NCBI GenBank assembly: GCA_017937885.1
Contig: JAGBCS010000071.1
Location: 1-44,069, forward strand
DNA length: 44,069 bases
Direction of reading: 5' to 3'
DNA from: Bacteroidales bacterium
Lineage (GTDB): Bacteria > Bacteroidota > Bacteroidia > Bacteroidales > UBA932
Positions 16,069 to 24,183 of this stretch are shown one piece after another (position 1 is the first letter of the stretch; each line of letters starts with the position of its first letter). The notes under the pieces are model-generated. The model ran no database searches. It was not told where the DNA came from and saw only the letters and a program-made list of their open reading frames with translations. A program made the translations under genes and the position numbers.

Positions 16069-18060
16069 TTATTCAAGCTCGGAAGCGAAGAACGTGCTCC
16101 ATGCATCTGATGGCATGTTCCAGTCTCCGCGTGGAGAGAGCCCTACTGATCCGACCTTCGGACCGTCAGGCATGCATGAGCGTTTGAACTGCTGGTTGAA
16201 GAAGCGGCGTACAAAGGTTCTGAGCCATTTCATGATTGTCTCGTCGTCATATGAACCGCCAAAAGCCTTTCTTGCGAGGAAGAATATCTTTTCAGGACTG
16301 TAGCCGTTCCTCATGAAATTGTATATGAAGAAGTCATGAAGTTCATATGGTCCGACCAGGTCTTCAGTGACCTGCTGGATCTCACCTTTGTCATTTGCCG
16401 GGAGCAATTCAGGGCTGATAGGAGTATCGACAATGTCCAGAAGTACGCCTTTCATGCTGTCAAATGTGTTCTCTGCAGCCCATTTGACGAGACTTCTCAC
16501 GAGCGTCTTCGGAATGTCGGCATTCACTGCATACATGGACATATGGTCGCCGTTGTATGTGGCCCATCCGAGAGCAAGCTCTGACAGGTCTCCTGTGCCT
16601 ACCACTATTCCGTTGGTCTGATTGGCTATGTCCATGAGGATCTGCGTCCTCTCGCGTGCCTGTGAGTTTTCGTATGTCGCATCATGTACGGACTGATCGT
16701 GTGCAATGTCCCTGAAATGCTGCTCGACGGCTGGAACGATTGATATCTCGCGGCTTGTGACCCCGAGTGCCTGCATAAGGTCCCAGGCGTTGTTCTTTGT
16801 GCGCGATGTGGTTCCGAAGCCGGGCATGGTTACGCAGACGATCCTGTCGTGTGACCAGCCTAATCTGTCGAATGCCATTGCGGTAACGATCAGGGCAAGG
16901 GTACTGTCAAGACCGCCTGAAATTCCGAGTACGGCAGTCCTGCATCCGATATGACTGAGCCGTTTTGCAAGAGCGATGACCTGCATTGATATTATTTCTT
17001 CACATCTGTAGTCAAGATCGGCCGCTGATGCGAAAGGATGAGGCTCCACATATCTTTGCAGATCCTTACTGAAGTCGGTCTCGCATGGGGCACCAAGGCT
17101 TATCCTGTTGTAAAGCCTGTAATATGTCCCTGCGTCTGTGCCTGAAGGAGAAACGTTCCTGAAAATGGCGGATCTTCTGCGCAGATTGTCAAGTCTTTCT
17201 ATATCAAGGTCTGCAACTGTCAGCGTCGATGTCATGCTGAATCTTTTGTTACCTGCGAGGCAGTCACCGTTTTCCCAGATTGATGCTGCGCCTGCGAATA
17301 CATGATCCTGAGACGATTCTCCGAAGCCGGCAGAAGCATATACATATCCGCATGAGAGTCTGGCAGAATGCTGACTGATCAGGCTGTTTCTGTACCGTTC
17401 CCTCATGAGTACTTCTTTGTCTGCCGAAAGATTCACGACCACTTGTGCGCCCTGTAGTGCATGAAGAGAAGATGGCGGAACCGGCGCCCATAAATCATCG
17501 CCGAGCTCGATCGCAAAGGTGCAGCCGCCTATGCCGAAAAGCATGTTCGGAGATATGTTGCATCTTTGTCCGGCGTATCTGATCTCGCCGCAATAGCCTT
17601 CTCTTACGATGTCTTTGCCGTTGTTCAGAAGCGCACCGTCATTTCTCACCTCGGCCGCGAGGAAGTCGCTTCCTGATGCGAACCAGCGGCTGTCTGATGA
17701 GGATATGTACGTCTTCGGTACTATACCTTTGACATTTCCGTTCCTTATCACAACTGCGCAATCGTACAGCCGGCTTCTGTATGGGACCGGTGCACCGACC
17801 ACGATCGTCATAGCCTTTCCGCGGCTGAAGTCCAATATCTTCCTGATACCGTCTTCTGCTCCGTTGACGAGAGAACTCATTGCAAACAGGTCGCCGCATG
17901 AATAACCTGTCAATGACAGCTCTGGAAATGCTACAAGCGAGATTTCCTTGCCGAATGCTTCTCCTGCGATACGGCATATTTCCGTCACATTGTAATCTAT
18001 GTCAGCAACTCTTACTGCAGGTACAGCCGCAGCTGTACGGATGAATCCGAAATTCTTCAT
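16069..18060 (-). CDS. nadE: NAD(+) synthetase, glutamine-dependent type, with altered glutaminase site
   Basis: 663 residues in the two-domain form. The N-terminal nitrilase-like glutaminase domain (1-about 300) retains Glu (FPELSLTGY, E47) and Lys (VPKTY, K116) of the catalytic triad, but the cysteine of the usual EICEDLW motif is glycine: the sequence is ELGDDLW with G187. The C-terminal synthetase domain has the ATP-pyrophosphatase loop SGGLDS (381-386). The enzyme amidates deamido-NAD, the last step of NAD synthesis. If glycine is real, glutamine hydrolysis at this site should fail and free ammonia would be the nitrogen source, unless another residue substitutes. Preceded by a terminator from the DUF3276 gene. 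Confidence 0.93.
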   Translation of the reverse strand: MKNFGFIRTAAAVPAVRVADIDYNVTEICRIAGEAFGKEISLVAFPELSLTGYSCGDLFAMSSLVNGAEDGIRKILDFSRGKAMTIVVGAPVPYRSRLYDCAVVIRNGNVKGIVPKTYISSSDSRWFASGSDFLAAEVRNDGALLNNGKDIVREGYCGEIRYAGQRCNISPNMLFGIGGCTFAIELGDDLWAPVPPSSLHALQGAQVVVNLSADKEVLMRERYRNSLISQHSARLSCGYVYASAGFGESSQDHVFAGAASIWENGDCLAGNKRFSMTSTLTVADLDIERLDNLRRRSAIFRNVSPSGTDAGTYYRLYNRISLGAPCETDFSKDLQRYVEPHPFASAADLDYRCEEIISMQVIALAKRLSHIGCRTAVLGISGGLDSTLALIVTAMAFDRLGWSHDRIVCVTMPGFGTTSRTKNNAWDLMQALGVTSREISIVPAVEQHFRDIAHDQSVHDATYENSQARERTQILMDIANQTNGIVVGTGDLSELALGWATYNGDHMSMYAVNADIPKTLVRSLVKWAAENTFDSMKGVLLDIVDTPISPELLPANDKGEIQQVTEDLVGPYELHDFFIYNFMRNGYSPEKIFFLARKAFGGSYDDETIMKWLRTFVRRFFNQQFKRSCMPDGPKVGSVGLSPRGDWNMPSDAWSTFFASELE

Positions 18061-18081
18061 GTTCCGCTTCTGTATAAAATG

Positions 18082-18104
18082 AAGGATGGCACGCGGCCAT
18101 CCTT
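18082..18104 (-). terminator. Terminator after the DUF3276 gene
   Basis: AAGGATGGC (18082-18090) and GCCATCCTT (18096-18104) form a 9-bp stem with a five-base loop; CATTTTATAC follows on the minus strand. It lies 13 nt past the DUF3276 stop and about 20 nt before nadE. Confidence 0.6.
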
Positions 18105-18116
18105 GAAATATTGTCT

Positions 18117-18455
18117 TTAAAGTTCTTCAAATTCTACATCTGTGAAGTTGTCACCGGCCTGGCGGCCTCCGTCCTTCAGACAATTCTTCTTGATGTATGC
18201 GATCACCTCTTCAAGGCCTTCGGCGAATTTCTCGAAGTCCTCCTTATAGAGGAAGATCTTATGCTTGTCATAGGCGAAATGACCGTTATTGTCTACCTTG
18301 CGCTTGCTTTCTGTGATCGTCAGGTAGTAGTCGTTGCCTTTTGTAGCCTTGACGTCAAAGAAGTATGTACGCTTTCCAGCTCTGACAGGTTTTGAGTAGA
18401 TGTCCTCACCTGAACGCTCCTGAGCATTTGCTCCATCATAATCCTCACTATACAT
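18117..18455 (-). CDS. DUF3276 / PUR-alpha-like nucleic-acid-binding protein
   Basis: 112 residues. The core (IYSKPVRAGKRTYFFDVKATKGNDYYLTITE ... HKIFLYKEDFEKFAEGLEEVI) is a PUR repeat: a four-strand sheet with basic and aromatic residues followed by a helix. Bacterial members bind single-stranded DNA or RNA (for example Borrelia BpuR). The N-terminus is acidic and probably disordered. It is monocistronic between its own -7 box and a terminator. Specific targets are unknown. Confidence 0.88.
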   Translation of the reverse strand: MYSEDYDGANAQERSGEDIYSKPVRAGKRTYFFDVKATKGNDYYLTITESKRKVDNNGHFAYDKHKIFLYKEDFEKFAEGLEEVIAYIKKNCLKDGGRQAGDNFTDVEFEEL

Positions 18456-18482
18456 AGCTTGTCTTTTTTTTGTAAATCTTTA

Positions 18483-18490
18483 CAAAGTTA
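18483..18490 (-). promoter_or_regulatory. -7 box for the DUF3276 gene
   Basis: Minus-strand TAACTTTG fits TAnnTTTG, 27 nt before the start codon. It is back to back with the nusB promoter. Confidence 0.5.
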
Positions 18491-18513
18491 GAGATTTTTC
18501 TGAAAAATGAATG

Positions 18514-18521
18514 TATCTTTG
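18514..18521 (+). promoter_or_regulatory. -7 box of nusB, deciding the nusB start
   Basis: TATCTTTG lies inside the upstream part of the open frame that begins at 18507. A transcript from here would start near 18528, so only the ATG at 18543 is available. Confidence 0.6.
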
Positions 18522-18542
18522 CATAAAATTTTGTCTGAAATC

Positions 18543-19502
18543 ATGCTTAATAGAAGAATTTTAAGGATAAAGGCCTTCAAGGTGCTCTATAGCAGTGTTT
18601 TGTCGGGTAATACATCTCTCGCTCAGGCAGAGACTCTTCTCGAACAGTCATGCGAAGCTACCAGAGACCTGTATATCTATATGCTCGGCATCGTGTCTCC
18701 GCTTACAAAGATTGCACGTGAAAGGATAGAGGCGGCAAAAGCGAAGTTCAACCCTACAGAAGAGGAGAAGAATCCGAACATGAAGTTCGCCGAGAATGCT
18801 CTTGCGACTCTTCTTGACGAAGATGTGGATTTCCAGAAGGTGTTCTCAAAGAAGAAGTTCTCTTGGGCTCAATATGACCTTCTGCTGAAGAAGATAATGA
18901 CTTCAGTGTCTGCAAAGGAGTACTACGCTGAATACATGGCATCACCGGAAAGGTCTCTCGCTGAGGACTGCAGGCTTTTCACAAGGATATTCGAAGAGGA
19001 ATTCGTTGACAGCGAGGAGCTTGAGCAGATACTTGAGGAAAAGTCACTTTTCTGGAATGAAGATCTGCCATATGCTTTGACATGGTGTTGCAAGACATTC
19101 AAGGGATTTGCGAAAGGCGAAGCCTGGACTCTTATTCCGCTATACCAGAGCGAGATGATCAAGGGAGAGGGTGTCGAGAGCGACAAGTATTTCGTGAGGA
19201 AGCTTCTTCAGGCTTCATTTGCCGGCTATGAGAAGTATTCCGGTATGGTTGCAGAGTCTGTGTCAGGCTGGGAAAAGGAACGCCTCTTCTCGACCGATGT
19301 CGTGCTTATCGTCATGGGACTTGCGGAAATCGTGACTTTCCCTACGATTCCTGTGAAGGTCAGCATCAATGAGTATGTGGAGATATCGAAGTTCTACGGA
19401 ACGCCGAAGAGCCGCTCTTTCGTCAACGGCCTTCTTGACAGACTCGTACAGACTCTTGTGAACGAAGGACAGGTCGCCAAGGAAGGCAAGGGACTCATGT
19501 AA
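18543..19502 (+). CDS. nusB: Transcription antitermination protein NusB, long Bacteroidota form
   Basis: I use the ATG at 18543 (319 residues, MLNRRILRIKAFKVLYS), because the promoter -7 box lies inside the longer frame. The N-terminal segment and the C-terminal part (about 240-310: VLIVMGLAEIVTFPTIPVKVSINEYVEISKFYGTP) are the NusB fold; between them is the extra central region seen in Bacteroidota homologues. NusB binds boxA RNA with NusE/S10 and helps antitermination in rRNA operons. It leads a run of co-oriented genes to 24148. Confidence 0.92.
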   Translation: MLNRRILRIKAFKVLYSSVLSGNTSLAQAETLLEQSCEATRDLYIYMLGIVSPLTKIARERIEAAKAKFNPTEEEKNPNMKFAENALATLLDEDVDFQKVFSKKKFSWAQYDLLLKKIMTSVSAKEYYAEYMASPERSLAEDCRLFTRIFEEEFVDSEELEQILEEKSLFWNEDLPYALTWCCKTFKGFAKGEAWTLIPLYQSEMIKGEGVESDKYFVRKLLQASFAGYEKYSGMVAESVSGWEKERLFSTDVVLIVMGLAEIVTFPTIPVKVSINEYVEISKFYGTPKSRSFVNGLLDRLVQTLVNEGQVAKEGKGLM

Positions 19503-19535
19503 TCTGAATTATCAATCAATTAACTGAAATAGAAT

Positions 19536-19850
19536 ATGTTTACACTTTTACAGGCAGCTGGCGCACCAGCTCAGCAGGGAGGCGGATGGTCAATGTGGGT
19601 GATGTTCCTCCTCATATTTGTGGTTATGTGGTTCTTCATGATCCGTCCGCAGAGAAAGCAGCAGAAGGAGCTTGAGAATTTCCGCAACAGCCTTCAGAAG
19701 GGCGACAAGATCGTCACTATCGGAGGTATTCACGGAACTATCAGCGAAGTGAAGGATGATTATGTGCTCGTGGAAGTGGACAAGGATGTAAAGATCCGCG
19801 TCAGCAAGCAGGCACTTGTCAAGGACTTCACAGACCCTACAAGACAGTAA
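19536..19850 (+). CDS. yajC: Preprotein translocase subunit YajC
   Basis: 104 residues. Short N-terminus with a single membrane span (WSMWVMFLLIFVVMWFFMI), the RPQRKQQKE signature, then a small cytoplasmic domain (GDKIVTIGGIHGTISEVKDDYVLVEVDKDVKIRVSKQAL). YajC associates with SecDF and the Sec translocon. It lies 33 nt after nusB and 12 nt before the YbbR-like gene. Confidence 0.95.
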   Translation: MFTLLQAAGAPAQQGGGWSMWVMFLLIFVVMWFFMIRPQRKQQKELENFRNSLQKGDKIVTIGGIHGTISEVKDDYVLVEVDKDVKIRVSKQALVKDFTDPTRQ

Positions 19851-19862
19851 CAGCCGCATGTA

Positions 19863-20834
19863 ATGAAAGGACTGCTGGAAAAGCTTCTAAAGTCTTTAGG
19901 CTTCAGCGGGAGAGATTGGGCAGCATTGCTGCTTGCTCTCCTGTTGGCGTTTAGTATATGGCTTATCCACAACCTTTCTCTTAAATACAATGACTATCTG
20001 ACTGCTTCCGTCGAGGCACACTGCAATCTCGATGGTTATGCGCAGGTCTCTTCCAATGTATCTCAGGTGGTGGCGAGATGCCGCACGACAGGATATAATG
20101 TGATCAGCAAGGACATAAGCAGAAGAAGGGTAAGGAAGGTGAACTTCCAGCCGTCAGTGATGAAGCATCATGAAGGTGATACATTCTATGTAACATCTGC
20201 AGATCTCCTGGAGTATGCACATCTTATCTATGGTGACGACGTCACTGTGGAATATTTTGCATCAGATACGCTTTTCTTCAGTTTTGCAAAGGTCGACCAT
20301 AAGCGTGTGCCTGTCGTGCCGTCCTATTCAATATCTTATCGCCCTCAGTACATGAGTGTCGGAAATATACAAGTCACTCCGGATTCAGTGACGATATATG
20401 GAGAACCTTACAGACTTGAGACAGTTGACCAGGTATATACACAGCCCGTCAAGTATTCGGATATTGATGCAGACATACAAGGAATCGTCGGACTGGAGAA
20501 GATCCGCGGAGTACGTATCTCAGCCTCCGAAATCCGTTATTCTCTCGAGGTCACAAGGTATGTCGAGTTCAAGACGAGGGTTCCCGTCAAGGCGATGAAT
20601 CTTCCTAAGGACAAGGAAATGATAGTGATACCTTCGGCTGTGGAAGTTGCTCTCAAGTGCTCTTTCCCGCTGATAGGTAATCCTGCCGATGATGTCGTAT
20701 TATATGTCGACTACAACGACTTCCAAAGCTCGTTAAGCGGAAAATGTCCTGTCCATACAGGTGAAATGCCGAAAGGAGTCATCGCATGCTCTCTTGAACC
20801 TGTGTATGTAGAATGCATCTTGGGGGACAGGTGA
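19863..20834 (+). CDS. YbbR-like domain protein
   Basis: 323 residues with one N-terminal membrane span (AALLLALLLAFSIWLIHNLSL) and an extracytoplasmic part of repeated beta domains of YbbR type (VTIYGEPYRLETVDQVYTQPV and further segments). In Firmicutes YbbR (CdaR) regulates the diadenylate cyclase; a corresponding cyclase is not in this window, so function here is open. Its stop overlaps the coaE start (TGATG), so translation is coupled. Confidence 0.82.
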   Translation: MKGLLEKLLKSLGFSGRDWAALLLALLLAFSIWLIHNLSLKYNDYLTASVEAHCNLDGYAQVSSNVSQVVARCRTTGYNVISKDISRRRVRKVNFQPSVMKHHEGDTFYVTSADLLEYAHLIYGDDVTVEYFASDTLFFSFAKVDHKRVPVVPSYSISYRPQYMSVGNIQVTPDSVTIYGEPYRLETVDQVYTQPVKYSDIDADIQGIVGLEKIRGVRISASEIRYSLEVTRYVEFKTRVPVKAMNLPKDKEMIVIPSAVEVALKCSFPLIGNPADDVVLYVDYNDFQSSLSGKCPVHTGEMPKGVIACSLEPVYVECILGDR

Positions 20835-21460
20835 TGAAGACTCTTGTTGTCACAGGAGGCATCGGCAGCGGAAAGTCAGCCGTATGTTCGATCCTTCGGG
20901 ATGTGTATGGCTGTGGTGTATATGAGGCCGACAGCAGGGTGAAGATGCTGTACCATGAACATAAGACTTTGCTGGCGGATATTGAAGACAAGCTTGGAGA
21001 GTCATATCGCGATGCGGAAGGTAACTTCCAGCCAAAGCTTCTTGCTGAAAGGATCTTTCGGGACAGAGATGCTCTGAATTCAGTAGAAGAAATGGTCTTT
21101 CCGGTTCTTGTCGATGATTTCCGTAAATGGGCGGAAGGATATAAGAACGACGGCTTTGTGGTATTTGAGTCGGCTACGATCCTTGAAAAACCATATTTCA
21201 AGGACTTTGGAGACATGGTCCTGCTGGTTGACGCCCCGTTTGAAGTTCGTCTTGAAAGGGCTTGTACAAGAGATGGAATGACCCGCGAGACAGTTATGGG
21301 AAGAATGCTGCAGCAAAGGCTCATGAACGCTATTTCCAATGGAGAGGCAGAGGCTGCTGCACATGCAGTAATAAGGAATGTCGGTACGTTCGAAGAACTT
21401 AAAGACCTGACAGTCAGAGTAACAGATGAAATTTTGAACTTAAATAGCAATATAAGATGA
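20834..21460 (+). CDS. coaE: Dephospho-CoA kinase
   Basis: 208 residues from the ATG at 20834, which shares one base with the YbbR stop; the frame 21 nt longer lacks support. P-loop GGIGSGKS at about 8-15, then EADSRV and a C-terminal LID/helical part (RDGMTRETVMGRMLQQR). It phosphorylates dephospho-CoA at the 3' position, the last step of CoA synthesis. The standard Asp of the DAD motif appears as EAD. The end overlaps the DUF5606 gene by 4 nt. Confidence 0.93.
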   Translation: MKTLVVTGGIGSGKSAVCSILRDVYGCGVYEADSRVKMLYHEHKTLLADIEDKLGESYRDAEGNFQPKLLAERIFRDRDALNSVEEMVFPVLVDDFRKWAEGYKNDGFVVFESATILEKPYFKDFGDMVLLVDAPFEVRLERACTRDGMTRETVMGRMLQQRLMNAISNGEAEAAAHAVIRNVGTFEELKDLTVRVTDEILNLNSNIR

Positions 21461-21891
21461 AAACAGATCTTTCAAAGATTCTGGCGATTTCAGGCCAGAG
21501 CGGATTGTACCTTTATATTTCTCAGGCAAGAAACGGAGCCATCGTAGAGGCTCTTGCCGATAAGAAGAGGTCTTCAGTAGGAATGTCCAGCAAGATAACT
21601 TCTCTTGCCGATATCTCTATCTATACAGATGAGGAGGAAGTCAAGCTTCAGCAGGTTTTCCTCAATATGAAGGAAGTCCTCGGTGATGCAGATGCTCCGT
21701 CAGCAAAGTCAAAGCCAGAGGAACTTAAAGCACTCTTCGGGAAGGCTCTTCCTGATTATGACCGCGACCGTTTCTATGTGTCTCACATGAAGAAGGTTGT
21801 GGAGTGGTACAACGCACTCAAGAAGTATGCAAGCCTTGAGTTTGTTGACCTTGATGCAGAGGAGGAGACAGAAGAAGCTGAGCAGGAGTAA
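21457..21891 (+). CDS. DUF5606 family protein
   Basis: 144 residues, cytoplasmic, no signal or membrane segment. N-terminus LSKILAISGQSGLYLYISQARNG and the core IYTDEEEVKLQQVFLNM match a small family widespread in Bacteroidota with no known function; the C-terminus is an acidic tail rich in glutamate. Overlap ATGA with coaE and 6 nt to rimO put it firmly in the operon. Confidence 0.85.
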   Translation: MKTDLSKILAISGQSGLYLYISQARNGAIVEALADKKRSSVGMSSKITSLADISIYTDEEEVKLQQVFLNMKEVLGDADAPSAKSKPEELKALFGKALPDYDRDRFYVSHMKKVVEWYNALKKYASLEFVDLDAEEETEEAEQE

Positions 21892-21897
21892 TCCGCG

Positions 21898-23214
21898 ATG
21901 AAGAAGCTTCAGACAGTGACTTTGGGCTGTTCCAAGAACAAAGTCGATACAGAGCATATCCTTTCCCAGGTGGCTGATCATTATGAAATCGTGCCAGAGG
22001 GAGAGGATATTCCCGTTGATGTATTACTTCTTAATACATGCGGTTTCATCGGTGATGCCAAGGAAGAGTCTGTCCAGGCTGTACTCGAGGCTGTCGAAAA
22101 AAAGAAACGTGGAGAGGCATCGGAAGTGCTTGTGTTCGGATGTCTTTCGCAGCGCTATGCTTCTGAACTTCCTGAACTGATTCCTGAGGTAGACGGGTGG
22201 TTCGGTGCAAGAGATCTTGCTCCTGTCGTCGAGGCTCTGGGTGTCGAACCTGACCCATGCCGGAGTGTACAGCGTCATCTTACGACTCCTTCGCATTACG
22301 CTTATCTGAAGATATCTGAGGGATGCGACCGCAGATGCTCATATTGTGCCATTCCTTTCATACGAGGTGCGCATAAGTCTGTCCCGATGGAGGATCTTGT
22401 AGAAGAGGCCCGTCTTCTTGCTGAAAAGGGAGTAAAGGAACTGATAATCATTGCGCAGGATACTACTTATTACGGGCTTGACCTGTATCGTCGCAGGGCC
22501 TTGGCCGAGCTTCTGCAGAAGTTGTCGGAGGTTGATGGAATAGAATGGATCCGAATCCACTATTCATATCCGGCTTCGTTCCCTGAAGACGTACTTGATC
22601 AGATGGCTGACAATCCTAAGGTATGCCGGTATATGGATATTCCTCTCCAGCACATATCAGACAAGGTTCTTGACAATATGCACCGCCACGTGACCGGAGC
22701 ATGGACAAGGGAACTTATAAAAAGGATGCGTGAGAGAGTGCCGGGTGTTGTGCTCAGGACTACAATGATCGTAGGTCACCCAGGTGAAGGAAAAAGAGAT
22801 TTCAACGAGCTTCTTGAATTTGTGCGTGAGGCACGTTTCGAAAGACTGGGTGCATTCAAGTATTCGGAGGAAGAAGGTACATTCGGTGCAGATAATTTCA
22901 AGGATAGCATAACAAAGCGCGTCAAGCAGGAGCGTCTGGATGAACTGATGAATCTCCAGAGCGAGATATCCTTGGCCTACAACCAGTCACGCGTGGGCTC
23001 GGAAGTCAAGGTCATCGTTGATGACTTCAATGATGGCGTCTTTGTTTGCCGCAGCGAATTCGAAAGTCCTGACGTTGATGGCGAGATTCTTGTAAGACAT
23101 GATGCTTCGGTCATGGGCGATATTGATCCTTACTCTCTTGTCGGGGAGTTCATTACTGTACGTGTCGTCGGTGCCGATGAGTACGATCTGATAGCCGAAC
23201 CAGTAGAAATATAG
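21898..23214 (+). CDS. rimO: Ribosomal protein S12 methylthiotransferase RimO
   Basis: 438 residues. N-terminal UPF0004 domain with cluster cysteines (LGCSKN, LNTCGF, FGCLSQ), radical-SAM motif C143-x3-C147-x2-C150 (CDRRCSYC), and a C-terminal TRAM domain (VKVIVDDFNDG to the end). It adds a methylthio group to the conserved aspartate of ribosomal protein S12. The EGCDRRCSYCAIP context and length distinguish it from MiaB. It lies in the coaE-DUF5606 operon and is followed 4 nt later by a lipoprotein gene. Confidence 0.95.
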   Translation: MKKLQTVTLGCSKNKVDTEHILSQVADHYEIVPEGEDIPVDVLLLNTCGFIGDAKEESVQAVLEAVEKKKRGEASEVLVFGCLSQRYASELPELIPEVDGWFGARDLAPVVEALGVEPDPCRSVQRHLTTPSHYAYLKISEGCDRRCSYCAIPFIRGAHKSVPMEDLVEEARLLAEKGVKELIIIAQDTTYYGLDLYRRRALAELLQKLSEVDGIEWIRIHYSYPASFPEDVLDQMADNPKVCRYMDIPLQHISDKVLDNMHRHVTGAWTRELIKRMRERVPGVVLRTTMIVGHPGEGKRDFNELLEFVREARFERLGAFKYSEEEGTFGADNFKDSITKRVKQERLDELMNLQSEISLAYNQSRVGSEVKVIVDDFNDGVFVCRSEFESPDVDGEILVRHDASVMGDIDPYSLVGEFITVRVVGADEYDLIAEPVEI

Positions 23215-23218
23215 AACA

Positions 23219-24148
23219 ATGAAGAAGATTCTTACGGTAATCGCTGCCGCAGCATTGATGACCGCATGCGGTCCCAGCAGACATTCTGTACATGTGGAGA
23301 TGCGTCATCCTTCTAAAGCCGGAGTCGATCTGGCAGGAAAGACGGTTTCTGTCGTTTATCTTGAAAATGACAATCAGACGGCTTCTGCCTTTGTAGAAGG
23401 CATGGCTGACGGCTTTGCATATGCATTGGAACAGGATTACGCGACAGGAGAAGGCAGCGTAGGCATATACAGGATGCGTCAGTCTCCCGGGGGGATCTAT
23501 TCTTCGAAGGATTCGCTTGTCAATCTTCTGATCGATACGGATGCTGATGTGGTCTTCCTCTTTGATACTGTGGCAGTTGGTACGATGAGCCCGGGAGGAC
23601 CGGCTGCTGTCGCTTCGCCGTCATCAGCTGATTCTTCGTATGTGAGTGCCGTGAATCTGCCGTTCAAGATGAAGCTGTATTGCTTTGATGCAATGGATAA
23701 GAACGAGAAGGTCTACAATTTCAGTGGCAGCAGCGTAGCTGTCATGGATGTATATTCCGACGGAAAGCAGAGTCTGAAGACTATTGTAGATAAGGCCTCG
23801 GGAGTTGTTCCGCAGGCAGGATGGGAATCAGGCATGACAGTAGCTGATTCATTCAAATCCCAATGGAAACATGAGCAGTATTCGATTGTCTATTTTGATG
23901 GTTCAAAGTGGTATGACGCCCTTGCTTACGCGGAGAATTATGACTGGAAGGCTGCTATGGACATATGGATCGGTCTTCTTGATACCAATGATATGTTGAG
24001 ACGCTCGTGTGCAGAATATAATCTGTCTGTTGCATGCTATATGCTTGGAGACTACGATCTTGCAGAGAAATGGCTCGACAGGTCTGATGCTGACAACCAG
24101 CTGCCGGTATCTGATGCGATGCGTAAACGTATTAATTCCAGAAAATAA
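23219..24148 (+). CDS. Lipoprotein with TPR-like C-terminus (probably DUF6340 family)
   Basis: 309 residues. Signal peptide ending in the lipobox MTACG (C17). The middle region has a Rossmann-like alternating pattern with DADVVFLFDTVAVG, and the C-terminus (about 235-300) is TPR-like (YNLSVACYMLGDYDLAEKWLDRS). No catalytic motif was recognised. It closes the nusB-to-rimO series and ends in a strong bidirectional terminator. Family name is from memory and should be treated as tentative. Confidence 0.75.
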   Translation: MKKILTVIAAAALMTACGPSRHSVHVEMRHPSKAGVDLAGKTVSVVYLENDNQTASAFVEGMADGFAYALEQDYATGEGSVGIYRMRQSPGGIYSSKDSLVNLLIDTDADVVFLFDTVAVGTMSPGGPAAVASPSSADSSYVSAVNLPFKMKLYCFDAMDKNEKVYNFSGSSVAVMDVYSDGKQSLKTIVDKASGVVPQAGWESGMTVADSFKSQWKHEQYSIVYFDGSKWYDALAYAENYDWKAAMDIWIGLLDTNDMLRRSCAEYNLSVACYMLGDYDLAEKWLDRSDADNQLPVSDAMRKRINSRK

Positions 24149-24183
24149 GAAAAAGGGACTCGGCTGAGTCCCTTTTTCTTATT
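24144..24183. terminator. Bidirectional intrinsic terminator
   Basis: An 18-bp perfect inverted repeat (24144-24161 and 24166-24183) with loop GGCT. The arms carry A-runs on one side and T-runs on the other, so it can act for both converging units. It contains the last codons and stops of both flanking genes. Confidence 0.9.

Noticed and set aside
20779..21450. 223-codon frame antisense to coaE
   Set aside because: Low-complexity Ser-rich translation without domain features; shadow of coaE.
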